The notes below the pieces were generated by a model. The model ran no database searches, had not been told where the DNA came from, and saw only the letters and a list, made by a program, of their open reading frames with translations. From Labia minor (lineage: Eukaryota > Arthropoda > Insecta > Dermaptera > Spongiphoridae), in contig OY720345.1 in NCBI GenBank assembly GCA_963082975.1, positions 33,984,611 to 34,048,610 on the forward strand: DNA of 64,000 nt, written 5' to 3'. Position 1 is the stretch's first letter, and each line of letters starts with the position of its first letter. A program made the position numbers and the translations under genes. This document shows positions 1-11,761 of the stretch, in pieces.

Positions 1-887
1 CATTATTTTGACATTTATGAATGAAAATTTATCATTAAAATATTCTCGAGTAAAAATTTTGCAAAAAAAAAAGAAAGTATTTTTCTATTATTGAATATTG
101 TTTAACTTTGACGTTTTCACAACCAAGTTGCTTTCACCTTTATTTTTACCCTCAACTCTTCATTTTTATATCGATTGGATCGAAATCCACTTGGGAATTG
201 AATAAATTTACAAATAGTTTCCTCAAAGAGGCTTTTTGAACAGCAATCGTCTCCCCAACCCCCTAGGAGTAGAGGAATTGACGAGAGATCGCCCCAGAAG
301 AGATTGCGATTGATAAAATCTTTCCTCGAGATAAATTATTTCTTTGCAATCATCATCAACAACCCTTTGATGAAATAAGACAGCCTTTTTGATTTTCTGT
401 TATTTCTTGTTTTAAAACAAACAGTCATGGATAAATAAATAAATATCTACTGATGCAGAAGAGAAGATCAAACGAATTCAATTAAATAGAAAAGTCATCA
501 AAGAAATAGAAAACAAGTATTTGGAAAATTATTAATAAAAAATAATAATAATAATAAAAAGAACGATGAAGAAAGACAAATAAATAATGAATAAAAGAGA
601 AGGATAAATTGTGAATAAATCATTGCTATTTATTTAACTCGCTCTCTATGTTTGTGTTTGTATGTACAAAATTACATAAATCATCACTATCTGAATATCA
701 AGCCTCTTATAATATATCTCCAATATATGTGAAATCGTGAAGAATTAAATTATTTTGAAGTTTTCCTTTAAAAACCAACGCGAAATTATATTTATTAATT
801 AATCTTAATGAAATTATACTGAACAAAATATTTTAAAAATTTATCTTATCTTATTATGCTAGCTAAAATTGTATATATATATAGCCA
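1..887. other. A+T-rich intronic DNA, no gene seen
   Basis: No open frame with recognisable protein similarity and no RNA gene is visible. The segment around 240-330 is less A+T-rich than the rest but matches nothing I know. On the gene model proposed here this is the intron that follows the ASPP exon at 19392-19532. Confidence 0.6.
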
Positions 888-1040
888 TTGGTTCTCAAAA
901 ACCGCTCTAACGATTTTTTTCAAATTTACACTAGATATAGTATCTATAAAGAAAAATTGAGTTTTATTGATCACATCTCTTGAAAAATACATTTTCATTA
1001 TTAATTTCTTAATTAAAAATTATATATGGAAAACGTCAAA
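888..1040 (+). repeat. Dispersed repeat family C, copy 1
   Basis: The stretch from GGTTCTCAAAAACCGC onward is nearly the same as 17403-17560, including the words AAAAACCGCTCTAACG and AAGAAAAATTGAGTTTTATTG. The homology decays after about 150 bp. The block at its start resembles the shared block found in families A, B, D and H (see findings). No protein is encoded. It is probably part of a non-autonomous mobile element; the superfamily is unknown. Confidence 0.6.
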
Positions 1041-1267
1041 ATTGGCATCCATTTTTATTTTTTAACTGAAATTGTATTAATATTTTTTTTTATTTAAATA
1101 TTTTTAATTTTATTTCAAAATTAAATAATAAATTTTAAAATATTTATTTTTAATAAAATATATATAGATATTTATTAATCTCTCTCAAAAAAAAAACAAA
1201 AACAAAAACAAAAAACATATACGTCTTGCTAAGAAAGTAAAAAATGTCGTTTTTATCATCTAAGTAT

Positions 1268-1350
1268 TATTAGTCTATTGGGTAGAGCGACTGTCTGACG
1301 ATTCAACTTCGCAGGATCGAAACCGGCGGAAAATAGTTTTTTTTTTTTTT
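1268..1350 (+). repeat. tRNA-derived (box A/box B-like) segment followed by a T run
   Basis: TTGGGTAGAGCGAC resembles a tRNA box A and, about 40 nt later, AGGATCGAAACC resembles a box B; a run of T starts just downstream at about 1337. A short acceptor-like pairing (CTATT with AATAG) is possible, but I cannot fold a full cloverleaf. This is a tRNA-like or SINE-head remnant rather than a working tRNA gene. The same arrangement (tRNA-like part, T run, A+T-rich tail) is found in the Helitron copies at 21403-22055 and 60780-61312. Confidence 0.4.
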
Positions 1351-1687
1351 TAATCTATTATTTTTTAATAAATTACTATTTTATATTTATTTATTCATTG
1401 TTCTTTTATTTTATTTTATTAATTAAGTTTTAGATAGTTTTATAATTTTTAATATTTCTTCACTAAAATATCATTTAATATTTATTAATATTATTTATTT
1501 ATTATTATTGAGTACCCGAAGTTCCATTCATTTTAATCAGATTGATGCAATGATGCAACATTTAATAATAGTAATATTGTAATAAATTTCTATCTTGAAA
1601 ATTGTTACATATTATTTAGGATATTTTAAAAACAATTTCTTTCTTTAATATTTAATATATATATATATATATATCTATTCTTAAAAT
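1351..1687. other. A+T-rich spacer
   Basis: Nothing recognisable apart from a short TA run near 1658-1674. Confidence 0.5.
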
Positions 1688-2237
1688 TGAATTTGTTTAA
1701 ATTTTAACACATATATTCAATAATATAAATATATATAAAATAATATTAAATTGTATATAATATGTGTGTGTAACGGGCGGACCATTTATTTTATTTGTAA
1801 TTATATTTAAACCTGGTGAACTCATCCACTGGAATTGGCTCCCAGGAGGTGCTGCTCAGATGGAGCCCGCGCAAACTAAAAGGGATTCCCCTAAAGATCT
1901 TAGCAGCCCTTGGCTCGCTATGATAGACAGTCGTTGGAGTCGTTGTGAAACCATTGAGCTGATGAGATAGTGCATGGTACTCAATCCTTAAATTTATGTT
2001 TATATGTTCCATGTTCTGAAATATTTGGTAAATTTATCTTTATTTTTGTTTTCTTTCTTTCTATTAAACCCGTTAACAATATACAAATATTTTGTGAAAG
2101 TTTATTTTTATCAACCCTTATTATCTTGGCGCCCAAATTAAAGTTATATCCTTTATCAAATCATTATTATTTATTATTACAATTGTATATAAAAGAATAT
2201 TTGAATTTGTTTAAATTTTAACACATTTATTCAATCA
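1688..2237. repeat. Segment bounded by ~35-bp direct repeats, possibly a degraded LTR
   Basis: The words around 1688-1722 and 2203-2237 (TTTGTTTAAATTTTAACACA in both) are direct repeats. Between them lies an unusually G+C-rich stretch (1760-1990) beginning TGTAACGGGCGGACC, and near 2128 TTGGCGCCCAA resembles a tRNA-Lys-type primer-binding site. A TGTAAC start and a PBS-like end would fit a degraded gypsy-type LTR, but a matching partner LTR, a CA end and coding sequence are absent. Frames across it are not convincing proteins. Confidence 0.3.
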
Positions 2238-2261
2238 AGCCACCGCTTCTTATATCTTATT

Positions 2262-2423
2262 ATTTATATTATAAATATTAAATAAAATTAAAAATATTTG
2301 TTATACCGATATCTGTTTTCATTGCATGAACACATATATCCATACATTAAACTTTTTAAAAATTGTTTAAGATTAGCTTTCCCCTAACACACTATAAATA
2401 AAAAAAAAAAAAAAAAAAAAATT
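2262..2423 (+). repeat. Family B-like tail segment ending in a long A run
   Basis: AAAATTAAAAATATTTG followed by a copy of the ATATCTGTTTT word matches the inner part of family B (compare 4530-4620 and 27600-27690). It is followed at about 2400-2422 by an uninterrupted run of A. It is probably a fragment of the same repeat family. Confidence 0.4.
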
Positions 2424-2544
2424 ATATTTAAGTTATATTAATTTTAATTAGATTGATGTAATGATCTAATATTAATATTGGTGTGAATGATTGTAATAAT
2501 ATTGAATAATAAATGGTATTTGATACAATTTTGTTATTTATTTA

Positions 2545-3220
2545 TGAAAGGGTCGAGCGATAGCTCGGTGTTCGATGTATATATAATATAGGATCAATTA
2601 TTTTATTTGATCAAGTAAATTTGAAAAGGTTTTTATATATTGAAATGAAAATCAATTTATTTTAATTTATTTGGAACATTTTAGGAAACAAATTTTTAAT
2701 GGGTCATTTTAAGAAATCCAATTTTATCATTGTCTAAAATAAAAAAACAGAATATATTATTTTAAATTTTTTATGAATAATAAAATATTTTCAAAATGTC
2801 AATTAAAATGACTAAATTATATTATTTTTTGTTTTTGTTAAAATTATTTATTACAACTATATTTTAAGAAAAAAAATGATTTGTAGGTTATATAAAAATT
2901 AAAATATGAATTTTTAGATAAATAATAAAAAGGAGATGTTTATATTTTTTTATTTTTAATTTTTAATAAATTTTCTTTTTTGATATGAGATTTTATTAAA
3001 AAATTGTATATCAATATTTTTTAAAGGGTCGAGCAATAGCTCGGTGTCCCAGGTATTAATATTACCAGCCAAATTCAATAATAATGAATCATTTTTTTTA
3101 ACTTAAGTACCGAGCCGAGGCTCGGGGTCCCGGTATTAATATTATCAGCCAAACCCAATAATAATGAATCATTTTTTTTTAACTTAAGTACCGAGCCGAG
3201 GCTCGGGGTCCCGGTACTAC
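2545..3220. repeat. GAGC/GCTC hairpin repeat with ~80-bp tandem units
   Basis: GGTCGAGCGATAGCTCGGTG at about 2550 and a near copy at 3026 are short hairpins. From about 3052 an 80-81 bp unit (GGTATTAATATTA to CCGAGCCGAGGCTCGGGGTC) is repeated just over twice up to 3216. Each unit carries the palindromic stem CCGAGCC-GAGGCTCGG. A separate word at 2670-2720 recurs at 18165-18215. It resembles the hairpin part of a Helitron end amplified in tandem, but this is inference. Confidence 0.55.
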
Positions 3221-3300
3221 ATTTTTATATATTATAGGTAAATTATTAAGACAATAAAACAAAAAAATAAAAGTCATATTATTTAGATAAATTATAAACA

Positions 3301-3757
3301 CCAGCTCTGCCCCCTGTACCTCCGATGTAATAAATAGTAATTTGTTGAAAATCTGTATGCGAAAGGTTTTAATTTATTTTAATTCTATTAGTATATTTTT
3401 TCTCTCATTTGTTTTCACTCAAATGTGCAAATTGCACAATCTTTCAAAATATAAATTTAAATATAAAAAATATTACTTACTTTGTTTTAGAAAATATTAA
3501 TCAAACAGGAGTAATATTCAATTTAATTTAATTTTACTTTACTTTTAATATTATAGAATAATTATTAGAACTTAAAATAAAAATTTAAATATTATAAACA
3601 TCCTTTGTATCGAAGTTTCTACTAGAATAAATAATTTTATTTTGAGTGTCAACTTCTAAACTGAGTCGCCAGAGGCACCACATGAAGCGATGTTTATTTG
3701 GGTTGGTTTTTTACCCATAACTTTGGAACGGATCAACTTTTTTGAAATTTTCAACCT
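3301..3757 (-). mobile_element. Helitron 3' portion, family A (left arm of an inverted pair)
   Basis: Read on the minus strand the segment ends in GAGCTGG followed by T, fitting the CTRR|T rule of Helitron 3' ends, and it carries the same GTACAGGGGGC signature as the other Helitron ends here. It is an inverted copy of 5890-6687: shared words include CGCATACAGATT, GAGGCACCACATG/CATGTGGTGCCTC and the TTACTTTGTTTTAGAAAATATT stretch. No replicase is present. Confidence 0.65.
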
Positions 3758-4142
3758 TATACCTTATCCTTGCTTCATGACGGTTCTAATGATACCCGAA
3801 TTATTAAGATCCAATAAGCCGTTTAGAACAATTTTTAGTGGGAAAAACAGAAAAAATAAAGAAGAATTAAGAACAATTTAATTAAGAAGTTTTAAAGTTT
3901 GTGTTGTGCAATATAAGAAATAAGTCAACACACCAACTTATTAATGAATTGATCTTTATTTTGAAATATTATCATTTTCAGACAAACTTCAACTTCAACT
4001 TCAAAAATTCAAAAAGTATAGATAATCATTATTTAATTATATAATTTCATCTAATATTATAAATTGCTTTCAAATTTGTTCATTTGAATTTAAAATATGT
4101 ATGCTTTATTTATTTTATTTTTTATTTTAAAATAAAATATAT
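3758..4142. other. A+T-rich spacer
   Basis: The short open frame overlapping the left Helitron arm (3690-3881) shows no recognisable domain. Nothing else is seen. Confidence 0.5.
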
Positions 4143-4688
4143 TTACTGATGTCTGCATGATGTCTGTCCGTCCGTCCGTCCGTCCGTCCTTCCGTCTGTC
4201 CGTATAGATGTGTACAGCCTGAACGGCTCAACCGATTTTGATGAAATTTGGTATATTTACTTAATGCATCAGTGGGATGAATTGATCAACTTTTGGTACA
4301 AATCCGGAAACCGGAAGTGGTAGTATTAGCGATCGACGATAGGAAGGGAAGGGTTATTTTCACACCAAATTTCACATGAGGAGATTTTTTTACATATCAC
4401 CACGAATGTATTGGTTTTATCCTCGGGAAAAATCATCTTCATTATGTTTTTCTTAATTTAAAATTATATGACGTCACCCAGCTCTTCATGACGTCACAGT
4501 CTCGGGTAACGCCGGCTATTTCAGCTATATATTATAAATAAAATAAAATTAAAAATATTTATGTTCTATCCATATCTGTTTTTTATTACATTAATAGATA
4601 TATTAAAATTATTTGAAATTGTTTCTGTAGCTGGAAATTAATTTACTTCAAACCGTCGGTCGGTTCGGACCTGGCCACAGGTCAACTT
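4143..4688 (+). repeat. Dispersed repeat family B, copy 1 (5' truncated)
   Basis: It begins with a (GTCC)n microsatellite and then matches 27230-27752 almost base for base for more than 450 bp. The end is the hairpin GACCTGGCCACAGGTC (4668-4683) followed by AACTTA. The full copy at 27116 starts with ACCGACCGACG, which is inverted near the other end as CGTCGGTCGGT. A subterminal inverted repeat, an internal microsatellite and a terminal hairpin are the architecture of Helentron-associated (HINE/DINE-like) non-autonomous elements; the assignment is inference. Confidence 0.7.
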
Positions 4689-5569
4689 ATTTAAGAATAT
4701 TATAGAAATCAAACAAAAAAGATTATATTCTATTAAAATAAAATAAATTTTAATTATATTCCATAATAAATTGATAATAGGTAAAATTGTTTTACAAAAT
4801 AACAGATTAATCCAATGTGTAATTTAAATAATTAAAAGTTCCAATTGGATTTATTATTAATCGAAGTAAAAGAATTTAATAATGATAAATCAATAATTCA
4901 AAAACCTGTAATTCATTAAATTTTAACTTCAAATTCTTCAATGTGTAAAAAAACCACTTCTATATTATTAATACATGAACCTTATGTATATATATATATA
5001 TATATATATACATTTCACCGGCACAAAGTTGAAAAATATTTTGTTGTTCTGTTTTATAAGCTTGGTGAAGGGTGGGAGGTGAGTTCTGAGTGAAGTATTT
5101 CAGAGTTTGAGGTTTGGGATGTCTTCCCTTTGAATAAATGGAAAAAGTTTAACTTTCTGCATATGTTTGTTTGTCTCTTTCCTATTACGAGATTAAGATT
5201 TCCTAAACTTTCCAAACACAATTTATAAAGCATTTAATTTTAAATGCAAATTTTATCTAATTGTCTATATTCAACAAAAAGCTGTTGGCTTTTAATCAAT
5301 TTTTTTTTTATTTTAAAGGAAAATATATATAATAGAAAAGGAATGGGCACCAAATCATCACCAATCAAAAAAAAGGTTTTTTTTCTATTAATAAATATGC
5401 GGGAAATTATTCAAATAATTCTTAGATTCGAATGTTATATTATCTTTGAAAAATTACTTAAAACAGCAAGAAAGAAATATAAACGGTTAAATAATGTTTA
5501 AGTAATGTAATGATTATCTCTTTTCTAAATACTGCGTTATTAAAAAGAGACTAATCTATGTAAACATAG
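4689..5569. other. A+T-rich spacer with (TA)n
   Basis: It holds a TA microsatellite at about 4986-5010. The frame at 5244-5501 is low-complexity and I do not consider it a gene. Confidence 0.5.
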
Positions 5570-5792
5570 ATAATCTGATAGACTGAGGGGATATAAATTA
5601 TTTATCTACCACTGACACATATCTGCTCTTGACGACATCTTGAGGCCGAAAAAAAATTCCACCTAAATAAATTCTCTTGAAAACGGCGCTAAAATGGGCG
5701 CCAAAACGTTGAGACTCAAATTTCACAATTAAACAAGAATAACATGGCATAATTTTTCGTAGTAATATAAACTTTCACGGAAACCTAAACGA

Positions 5793-5822
<30 letters not shown>
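5570..5822 (+). repeat. Dispersed repeat family E, copy 1
   Basis: CTCTTGAAAACGGCGC..GGGCGCCAAAACG and the tail CACGGAAACCTAAACGAACA recur in altered form at 58675-58885 (CTCTTGAAAATGGCGCC..GGTGCCGAAACG and CACGAAAACCTAAATTAACA). Both copies run into a TA microsatellite. The GGCGCY..GGCGCC stem followed by RAAACG resembles the stem II and GAAAC part of a degenerate hammerhead ribozyme. Confidence 0.5.
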
Positions 5823-5823
<1 letters not shown>

Positions 5824-5889
5824 ATATTTATTTAATGTATTTGATATTATTTATTTATTTAATATATAATTTATATCTATATAATTATT

Positions 5890-6687
5890 TGACTTGAAAA
5901 TTTTAAAAAGTTGATCAGTTCCAAAATTATGGGCAAAAACCGACCCAAATAAACAACGCTCCATGTGGTGCCTCTGGTGACTTAGTTAAGAAGAATTAAA
6001 TTAAATTTACCCAATATTATTCCTAATTGATTAATATTTTCTAAAACAAAGTAAGTAATATTTTTTATATTTAAATTTATATTTTGAAAAATTGTGCAAT
6101 TTGCCCATTTGAGGGAAAACGAAAATCCAAATGAGAGGTAACGTCGATTGACTAAAGAAAAAATGGCATCTCGAAAAAAAAGTTAAATGAGTCTGTATAG
6201 TATTTTTTTTTTTTGAATTGCTATTGTTGAAATTATACACATATTTTATAGAATTATTTATTTCTTGACATATTTTGTTACTTTGTATTCATTATAAATA
6301 TCACTAAAAAGTCGTAGTAAAAATTTATAAGGATTTTATTTATTTTTATTATATATTTTTTTTAGAAAAGATGTCCTATGATGATATAAATTAAACATTG
6401 GTTTATTAAACCATGTTCATTTTTCTGAGGACATCTATACAGATATTTTCATAAAATAAATGAATGTGTTGTCATTATTTAAATAATTTCAAAGTCGAAA
6501 AGAGAAGATATGCTACTCAAAAGGGATCAACAAAGAAGTTATATACACTGAACCCCGTCGTGAATATGAAAATTTTATTATACTGATTGAATTAAAATGA
6601 ATTAAAACCTTTCGCATACAGATTCTCAACAAATTACTATATATTACATCGGGGGGGGGGGATAATAGTTAGCCGTGCCGAAGCTAG
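5890..6687 (+). mobile_element. Helitron 3' portion, family A (right arm of an inverted pair)
   Basis: The plus strand ends ..CCGTGCCGAAGCTAG|T at 6684-6688, matching the CTAG|T terminus typical of Helitrons, with a short GC-rich stretch just upstream and a G run at 6651-6660. It is homologous to 3301-3757 in inverted orientation, with both 3' ends facing outward. No coding sequence for a Rep/helicase is seen. Confidence 0.65.
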
Positions 6688-7887
6688 TATAAATAAATGA
6701 AAATTTAAGTAAACTTAGATCAAACATCAACATCAAATCACAAATTTTAGAGATGTCTTTCTATATTTCGTTGTGGTAATTCATAAGTTAGTATCACCCA
6801 CAATTTAGTTATGACTCACGTCAGAGCAGGAGGAGATCAACATTTCCTTAAATAATAAAATAGGTAATCTTCAAGTCACATAAAAAAACATTCGAATTTT
6901 TATAACCTCCTCTACCTTGATAGACTAAATTAAATTTGATATGTCAATCCACTTGTATTCAATTGAAATTTTATATATAGGTATATTAAATTTTTTATTT
7001 TTTTAATGTTATTTCAAGTGATTTCTCTGCAAATTTTAGAGACCCACATATAGTCGAATTTGTGATTTTAACGTAAACCCACATTTTAAGAGTGAAGGCA
7101 ATTTATAGAAATAAAAGCTAAACATGATATAAATTTCATCTTCTTTTGGATTACTTTTACTTTTTATGAATATTATATTATTTATTTAATTCTTGTATTC
7201 ACACAAAATTTTTCATAAAACAAAATCGATAAGAAAGTAATTATTTTTTTTTTTAAATAATAGATTATAGGTGTTTCAAAATTTTTTATATTTATTTTAA
7301 TTATGTTATAATCATTATATTTAAGCTAATTTTATAGAAAATTATAAAGAAATATAGTTCTTTAATCATTTTGTCATTAACCTGCAATATGTTTAAAACG
7401 TCATTATTAATCGCCACTTTGTTTATCTTTGAATGTTTGTGATTGAAAAGTAAATATTTTTAATCGAAATAGGGAATAATTTATTTGGCACCTTTGATTT
7501 TCACAGGTGAATGACCATTAATATATTGTCCTGGCTTGTTCAGTCAGAATAAATAGGATGTGGTGGGGAGTGAGACATGCAAGAAGGTCAAGCAGATGCA
7601 AACTCCACTTTCAATTAACTAAGGGCCGTAGGTGACCCTCTAAGTCGAAGGCCAACAAATGACCGACCCTCTGGCCCTTTCTTCCTTGACACCGACAACA
7701 TTTGCATGGATATTGCCTTCAAGTTGACAACTCTGGAAGCCCTTTCCTTTAAGAGAATCCACAAACTGCTTTTCATAACAATACCCAAAAACTTCCCCCT
7801 CTATCCTCTTAAAATAATTAAATAGATTGAGGATTATTATAATAATAAAATTATGATCTAGATATTATTACATAACCTATATATATC
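6688..7887. other. Non-coding DNA with an A+T-poor island
   Basis: No gene or repeat is recognised. The part at about 7550-7800 is distinctly less A+T-rich, has no long frame and no partner elsewhere in the window; it could be a conserved non-coding element. Confidence 0.45.
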
Positions 7888-8085
7888 TAGGGTGACCATA
7901 TTTCGAAAATACCACAACCGGGACAAAAACGTTTTGCCTTTTTTTTTAAGAACCAAATTGGAAAAATTTTGAATAAAAGTACGAAATGTCCTATATATTT
8001 AAAAAACCGGACACTAGACTGTCCCGAAGTCATTTTTTGGGACGCCGGGACAGAGCATCTAAAAACGGGACGTTTGGTCACCCTA
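7888..8085. mobile_element. hAT-like MITE (TAGGGTGACCA termini)
   Basis: The 198-bp segment starts TAGGGTGACCATA and ends GGTCACCCTA, a perfect short terminal inverted repeat, with subterminal GGGACGTTTGG and internal CCGGGACA/TGTCCCG words. The flanks TATATATC and TATATATA differ by one base and would be an imperfect 8-bp duplication. The terminal sequence and spacing fit non-autonomous hAT elements. The two overlapping frames across it are not genes. Confidence 0.75.
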
Positions 8086-8690
8086 TATATATATCTATAC
8101 TATCTAAAAAGAAAATACTTAAAATGTAAAACATTTATTTTTATTTTTTTTAAAAAATTCAGTTGATGAATAATAATTAATTAATTTATCCATTTCGGGA
8201 TAGGAGAAAATTACCCTTCATTTATCGCTGTCTGAGACATTCTCTCCAACTAAATGAATCGTTTTAATATCTTCATTCATTTTAATTAACTACATACTAT
8301 TATTTTAAATTATTTTGATGTTCATTTCTTTAATTGTCGCTGGGCAATCAACCCTAAAATTATTTCAGATTATTATTAATCTAAAATCTAATATTTCAAT
8401 CTTTTATTTTCATTTTAAATGAAGAATTAAGGAAGAGAGATTGAAAGTCAAGATTAAACTTGTGGCAACTTCTATGGCACTCGATTTATGATATTATTAT
8501 TAAACTAGAATTGTTTGAATCTTTGAATGAAATGAAACCACATTTCATGTGAAATATCAATTCTCTCCCTTGGTAATCAGCTATCAGATGCAGGATTAAA
8601 GATTGCCACTGATAAAATATTTAAATATCAAAATATATAGAACTAAATAATAAAATATTATTATGATTATATTGTAGGAGTTATCAAATA
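8086..8690. other. A+T-rich spacer
   Basis: Nothing recognisable. Confidence 0.5.
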
Positions 8691-9851
8691 AGGCAATGGC
8701 ACCAATAGATGACATTTTAAGCGCTCTTGCCACTATTTTCTTTTATAAAACTGAAACTATACGTCTCACAAAAAAAATCTTTTGGTTATTATAAAGCTTA
8801 TCTTACCTTTTATCACCAGAATAAATATTTTAAACTTTTATATGAGTTTAATAGGAAATATAATTTTTTTTCAAAGTAATCAAATGGAACCTATAGATGA
8901 CACCAAAAATTTTGGTGGAACCTAATGATGACAATTATGGAACCCAAAGATGACATCTACTTTTTTTCACTTCGCTTGCTCTCTTTATCTTCAACTTATT
9001 TATTTACAAAGTAAAACATCTTTCCAACACCTTGTTGCTGCTTTAACTTTAGTTATAATAAAAAAATCAGGTTTCATATAATGATACATTATATATATTT
9101 ATTGTGATTGATTTTATTTTTAGCTGATTATTATAATAAAATAAAAAATTGATTTTAAACAAATCTTTTTTTAATTATGCATTTTTAATTATACATTGAG
9201 AACAGAGTAATTTAAAAAAAATTTCAAAAAAATAGTGTATGAAGTTCTGGAACAGAAAAAATTTTTCTGACAATGAGAAACACAGCGTCATCTTTAGGTT
9301 CCTATATCAATTCAGACATGCAACTTGGTGGAATTATATAAAATTATCTCCTCTTTACAGCTATTAATATAATAGACAATTTTTTTAAAAACCTACTTAT
9401 AGCTGACATTGCTGTCATCTATAGGAAAAACAATTTTTAGGGGCACCTATAGATGACACGGTTGATAAAAAAGATACTTTTAAAAATTAGGTGTTTAAAT
9501 TGAAATGATTTATATCTATATTAAAGACTTAATATAATGTAGTTATTAAATTCCTGATGAATATGAAAATAAAAATATAAAATACTAATTAAGAACATTA
9601 GTTACCTTAAGGTTATCTTTAAGATTTGTTGAAAAAATCAATTGTTGACGATTCGGTCTGCTTTTCAAGTTAAAAGAAAAAAAATATGGCGACTTATTGT
9701 ATTGTTGTAGGAAATCTCAGGTGGTGGAAAAGCATAACTATCATTTAAAAAAAAAAAATTTCCGCGTATGTTTTAAAATTTGCTTATTTTTTTAGTTTAA
9801 ATTCAAAAGTGTCATCTATAGGTGCCATGTCATCTATAGGTGCCATTACCT
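8691..9851. mobile_element. TA-flanked TIR element with reiterated GATGACA motif
   Basis: The left end AGGCAATGGCACCAATAG and the inverted right end AGGTAATGGCACCTATAG are terminal inverted repeats between TA dinucleotides (8689-8690, 9852-9853). The word GGCACCTATAGATGACA or a close variant occurs at 8698, 8886, 8917, 8939 and 9442 forward and at 9287, 9413, 9810 and 9828 in reverse, about nine times in 1.16 kb. No transposase is present. The TIR is shared with 35024-35908. The TA flanks suggest the Tc1/mariner type, but superfamily is uncertain. Confidence 0.75.
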
Positions 9852-10041
9852 TAGGCATCCTCGTAAAATACAAATAAAATCATGGGAAACAAAAGCAATA
9901 AAAAATTAAAGTTATATTCTTTGTTATATTTAGGATTTATTTATTTTACTATTCATACGATTCTCAATAAAATTAAAAATACTCAACAATTAATAGATAT
10001 AACCAAATAAGTATTTTGAATTTAGGACACATTAATATATA

Positions 10042-10340
10042 CAGAGTGCGCAGTCAAAATCCGGACAAAATTTGATTTGAATTTTCCGCTGTTCTATACC
10101 ACCTACGGATGTCGCAATTAGCTCCTAAATATCGTGTACGCATCTACTAAGCAGGCATAACCTCAAAACAGTCGCAATGTTGAGACAAAGCCAGGAGTAC
10201 AACCGAAGAGCAGCGATCATTGAAAGTGTTCGCGCTAGTCGCTCAGTGACAGAGATTATCCAGTTCTTTGGATACCCGAGTTCCACAGTTTACGATGTTG
10301 TAGCAAAGTACAAGGAGTCTGAGAAAGCTTTGAGATATAT
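10042..10340 (+). pseudogene. Tc1/IS630-like transposase, N-terminal fragment
   Basis: A TA-flanked end CAGAGTGCGCAGTC at 10042 is followed at 10177 by a Met-initiated frame with a helix-turn-helix of the Tc1/IS630 type (NRRAAIIESVRASRSVTEII and the recognition-helix part SSTVYDVVAKYKES, residues about 8-50). The similarity stops near 10335, after which the frame runs into unrelated A+T-rich DNA and a stop. The catalytic DDE/D domain is missing, so this is a 3'-truncated, inactive copy. Confidence 0.7.
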
Positions 10341-10915
10341 TAGGCCTGTTTTGTATAGTGCTATAATGTCTCTATAGAGGAGGTATTTCATAAAATATCT
10401 TTGATTATTTTTATAAAAATTGTAAAAATTTGATTTGATTTAAGTGGAAACTACGATATACAACCAACAATTTCCACTAAATTTAATTGGGAAAAATGTC
10501 AATATTTGTAGATTATTTTGAAAAATTAATAAAAAAACATTTGTTTACCACTTAATGCATACTGCTCGCCTCATGAATTGTGAAAAGAGGTGATTTGTAG
10601 ATTTTAGATATAATCCATTCTAAAAATCATTTATTAAGGAATCTGCATGGAAGGACACACAAAGGCTTGGAAGGTATGTATCTCAGGTCACCTTCCTATA
10701 TACACTATGAAAGTTTTGAAATATTCAACAATATTTTTAGGAATTTAAAATTATAAAAATAATTTTTATATTTTTAATTTAAGCTTATAAATTATAAATT
10801 ATTGTTGAATCGAAACACTACAGAGCCATTGGCAGAAGAAATTAAACCACTACAGATCTTTAAGTTATATTATATACTTAAAAATATATTACAGTATAAT
10901 ATTTTTTAAAATTAA
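10341..10915. other. A+T-rich spacer
   Basis: Nothing recognisable. Confidence 0.5.
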
Positions 10916-11761
10916 TCTATATATATAAAGGAGAGTGTTTGTATGTATGTATGTATGTATGTATGTAATTTGTTTACTTTTTTGCTGTCATAGAAACAAA
11001 CAAAAAAGAAATTTCCTACTTAACCGACACTTTACCGGTAATTTAGAATTATGAACATCAAAAAATAAGAAACGATTTCTATGAAATTACATCACAATAT
11101 TCTTATATATCTCTATGGTAACATAGGCTATAGATTTTATTAATATCTAATTCTAATCAATAACCGCAGAATTTAATTTTTTAAAGTTTATATAGTTCTC
11201 CGTGTTGTTCATTCAAGAGCCAGGCGTGGCCCACTGACTGGCGGACTCATTTTACACTATGTATATAACTAGCAATCAAAGAATTATTATAATTTTTAAC
11301 TTTTTATTTTAAATTCTAATATTCAAATATCATTTCAATTAAATAATTTATTCTAAAAGTTCTCATTTTAATTAATATAATAAAATATTTAAATCATATT
11401 TAACTTAAATTATTTTGTATTTATTCTTTCTATATTTGAATACTTCTTTTATTTTAAGGGAGGGAATTAACTATGATCTAAAAAAATTAATAAATGAACT
11501 TAATAATAAAAAATCAAATAAATCCATTAATTTAAATTAATACTATTAATGAATGTATATATTGTTAATTTATCTTTAGTTTTATCAATACTTTTATACC
11601 GGTAATTTTTATAAATTGTCTCAAGTCTCTAACTTTGCATTTTCTAAAATTTTATTATAATTAAAAATATTCAATAAAAATCAAGCAATGAAATTACAAT
11701 ATCGAAATGAAATGATCAAGAAATATTATACTCTATTATAACATATACAATACTTATAAAC

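Noticed and set aside
1268-1350. Functional tRNA gene
   Set aside because: Box A/B-like words are present, but acceptor and anticodon arms do not form.
1791-2012. Minus-strand 73-codon frame over a G+C-rich patch
   Set aside because: No domain, no splice signals and no ASPP similarity; the patch fits better as part of a degraded LTR-like sequence.
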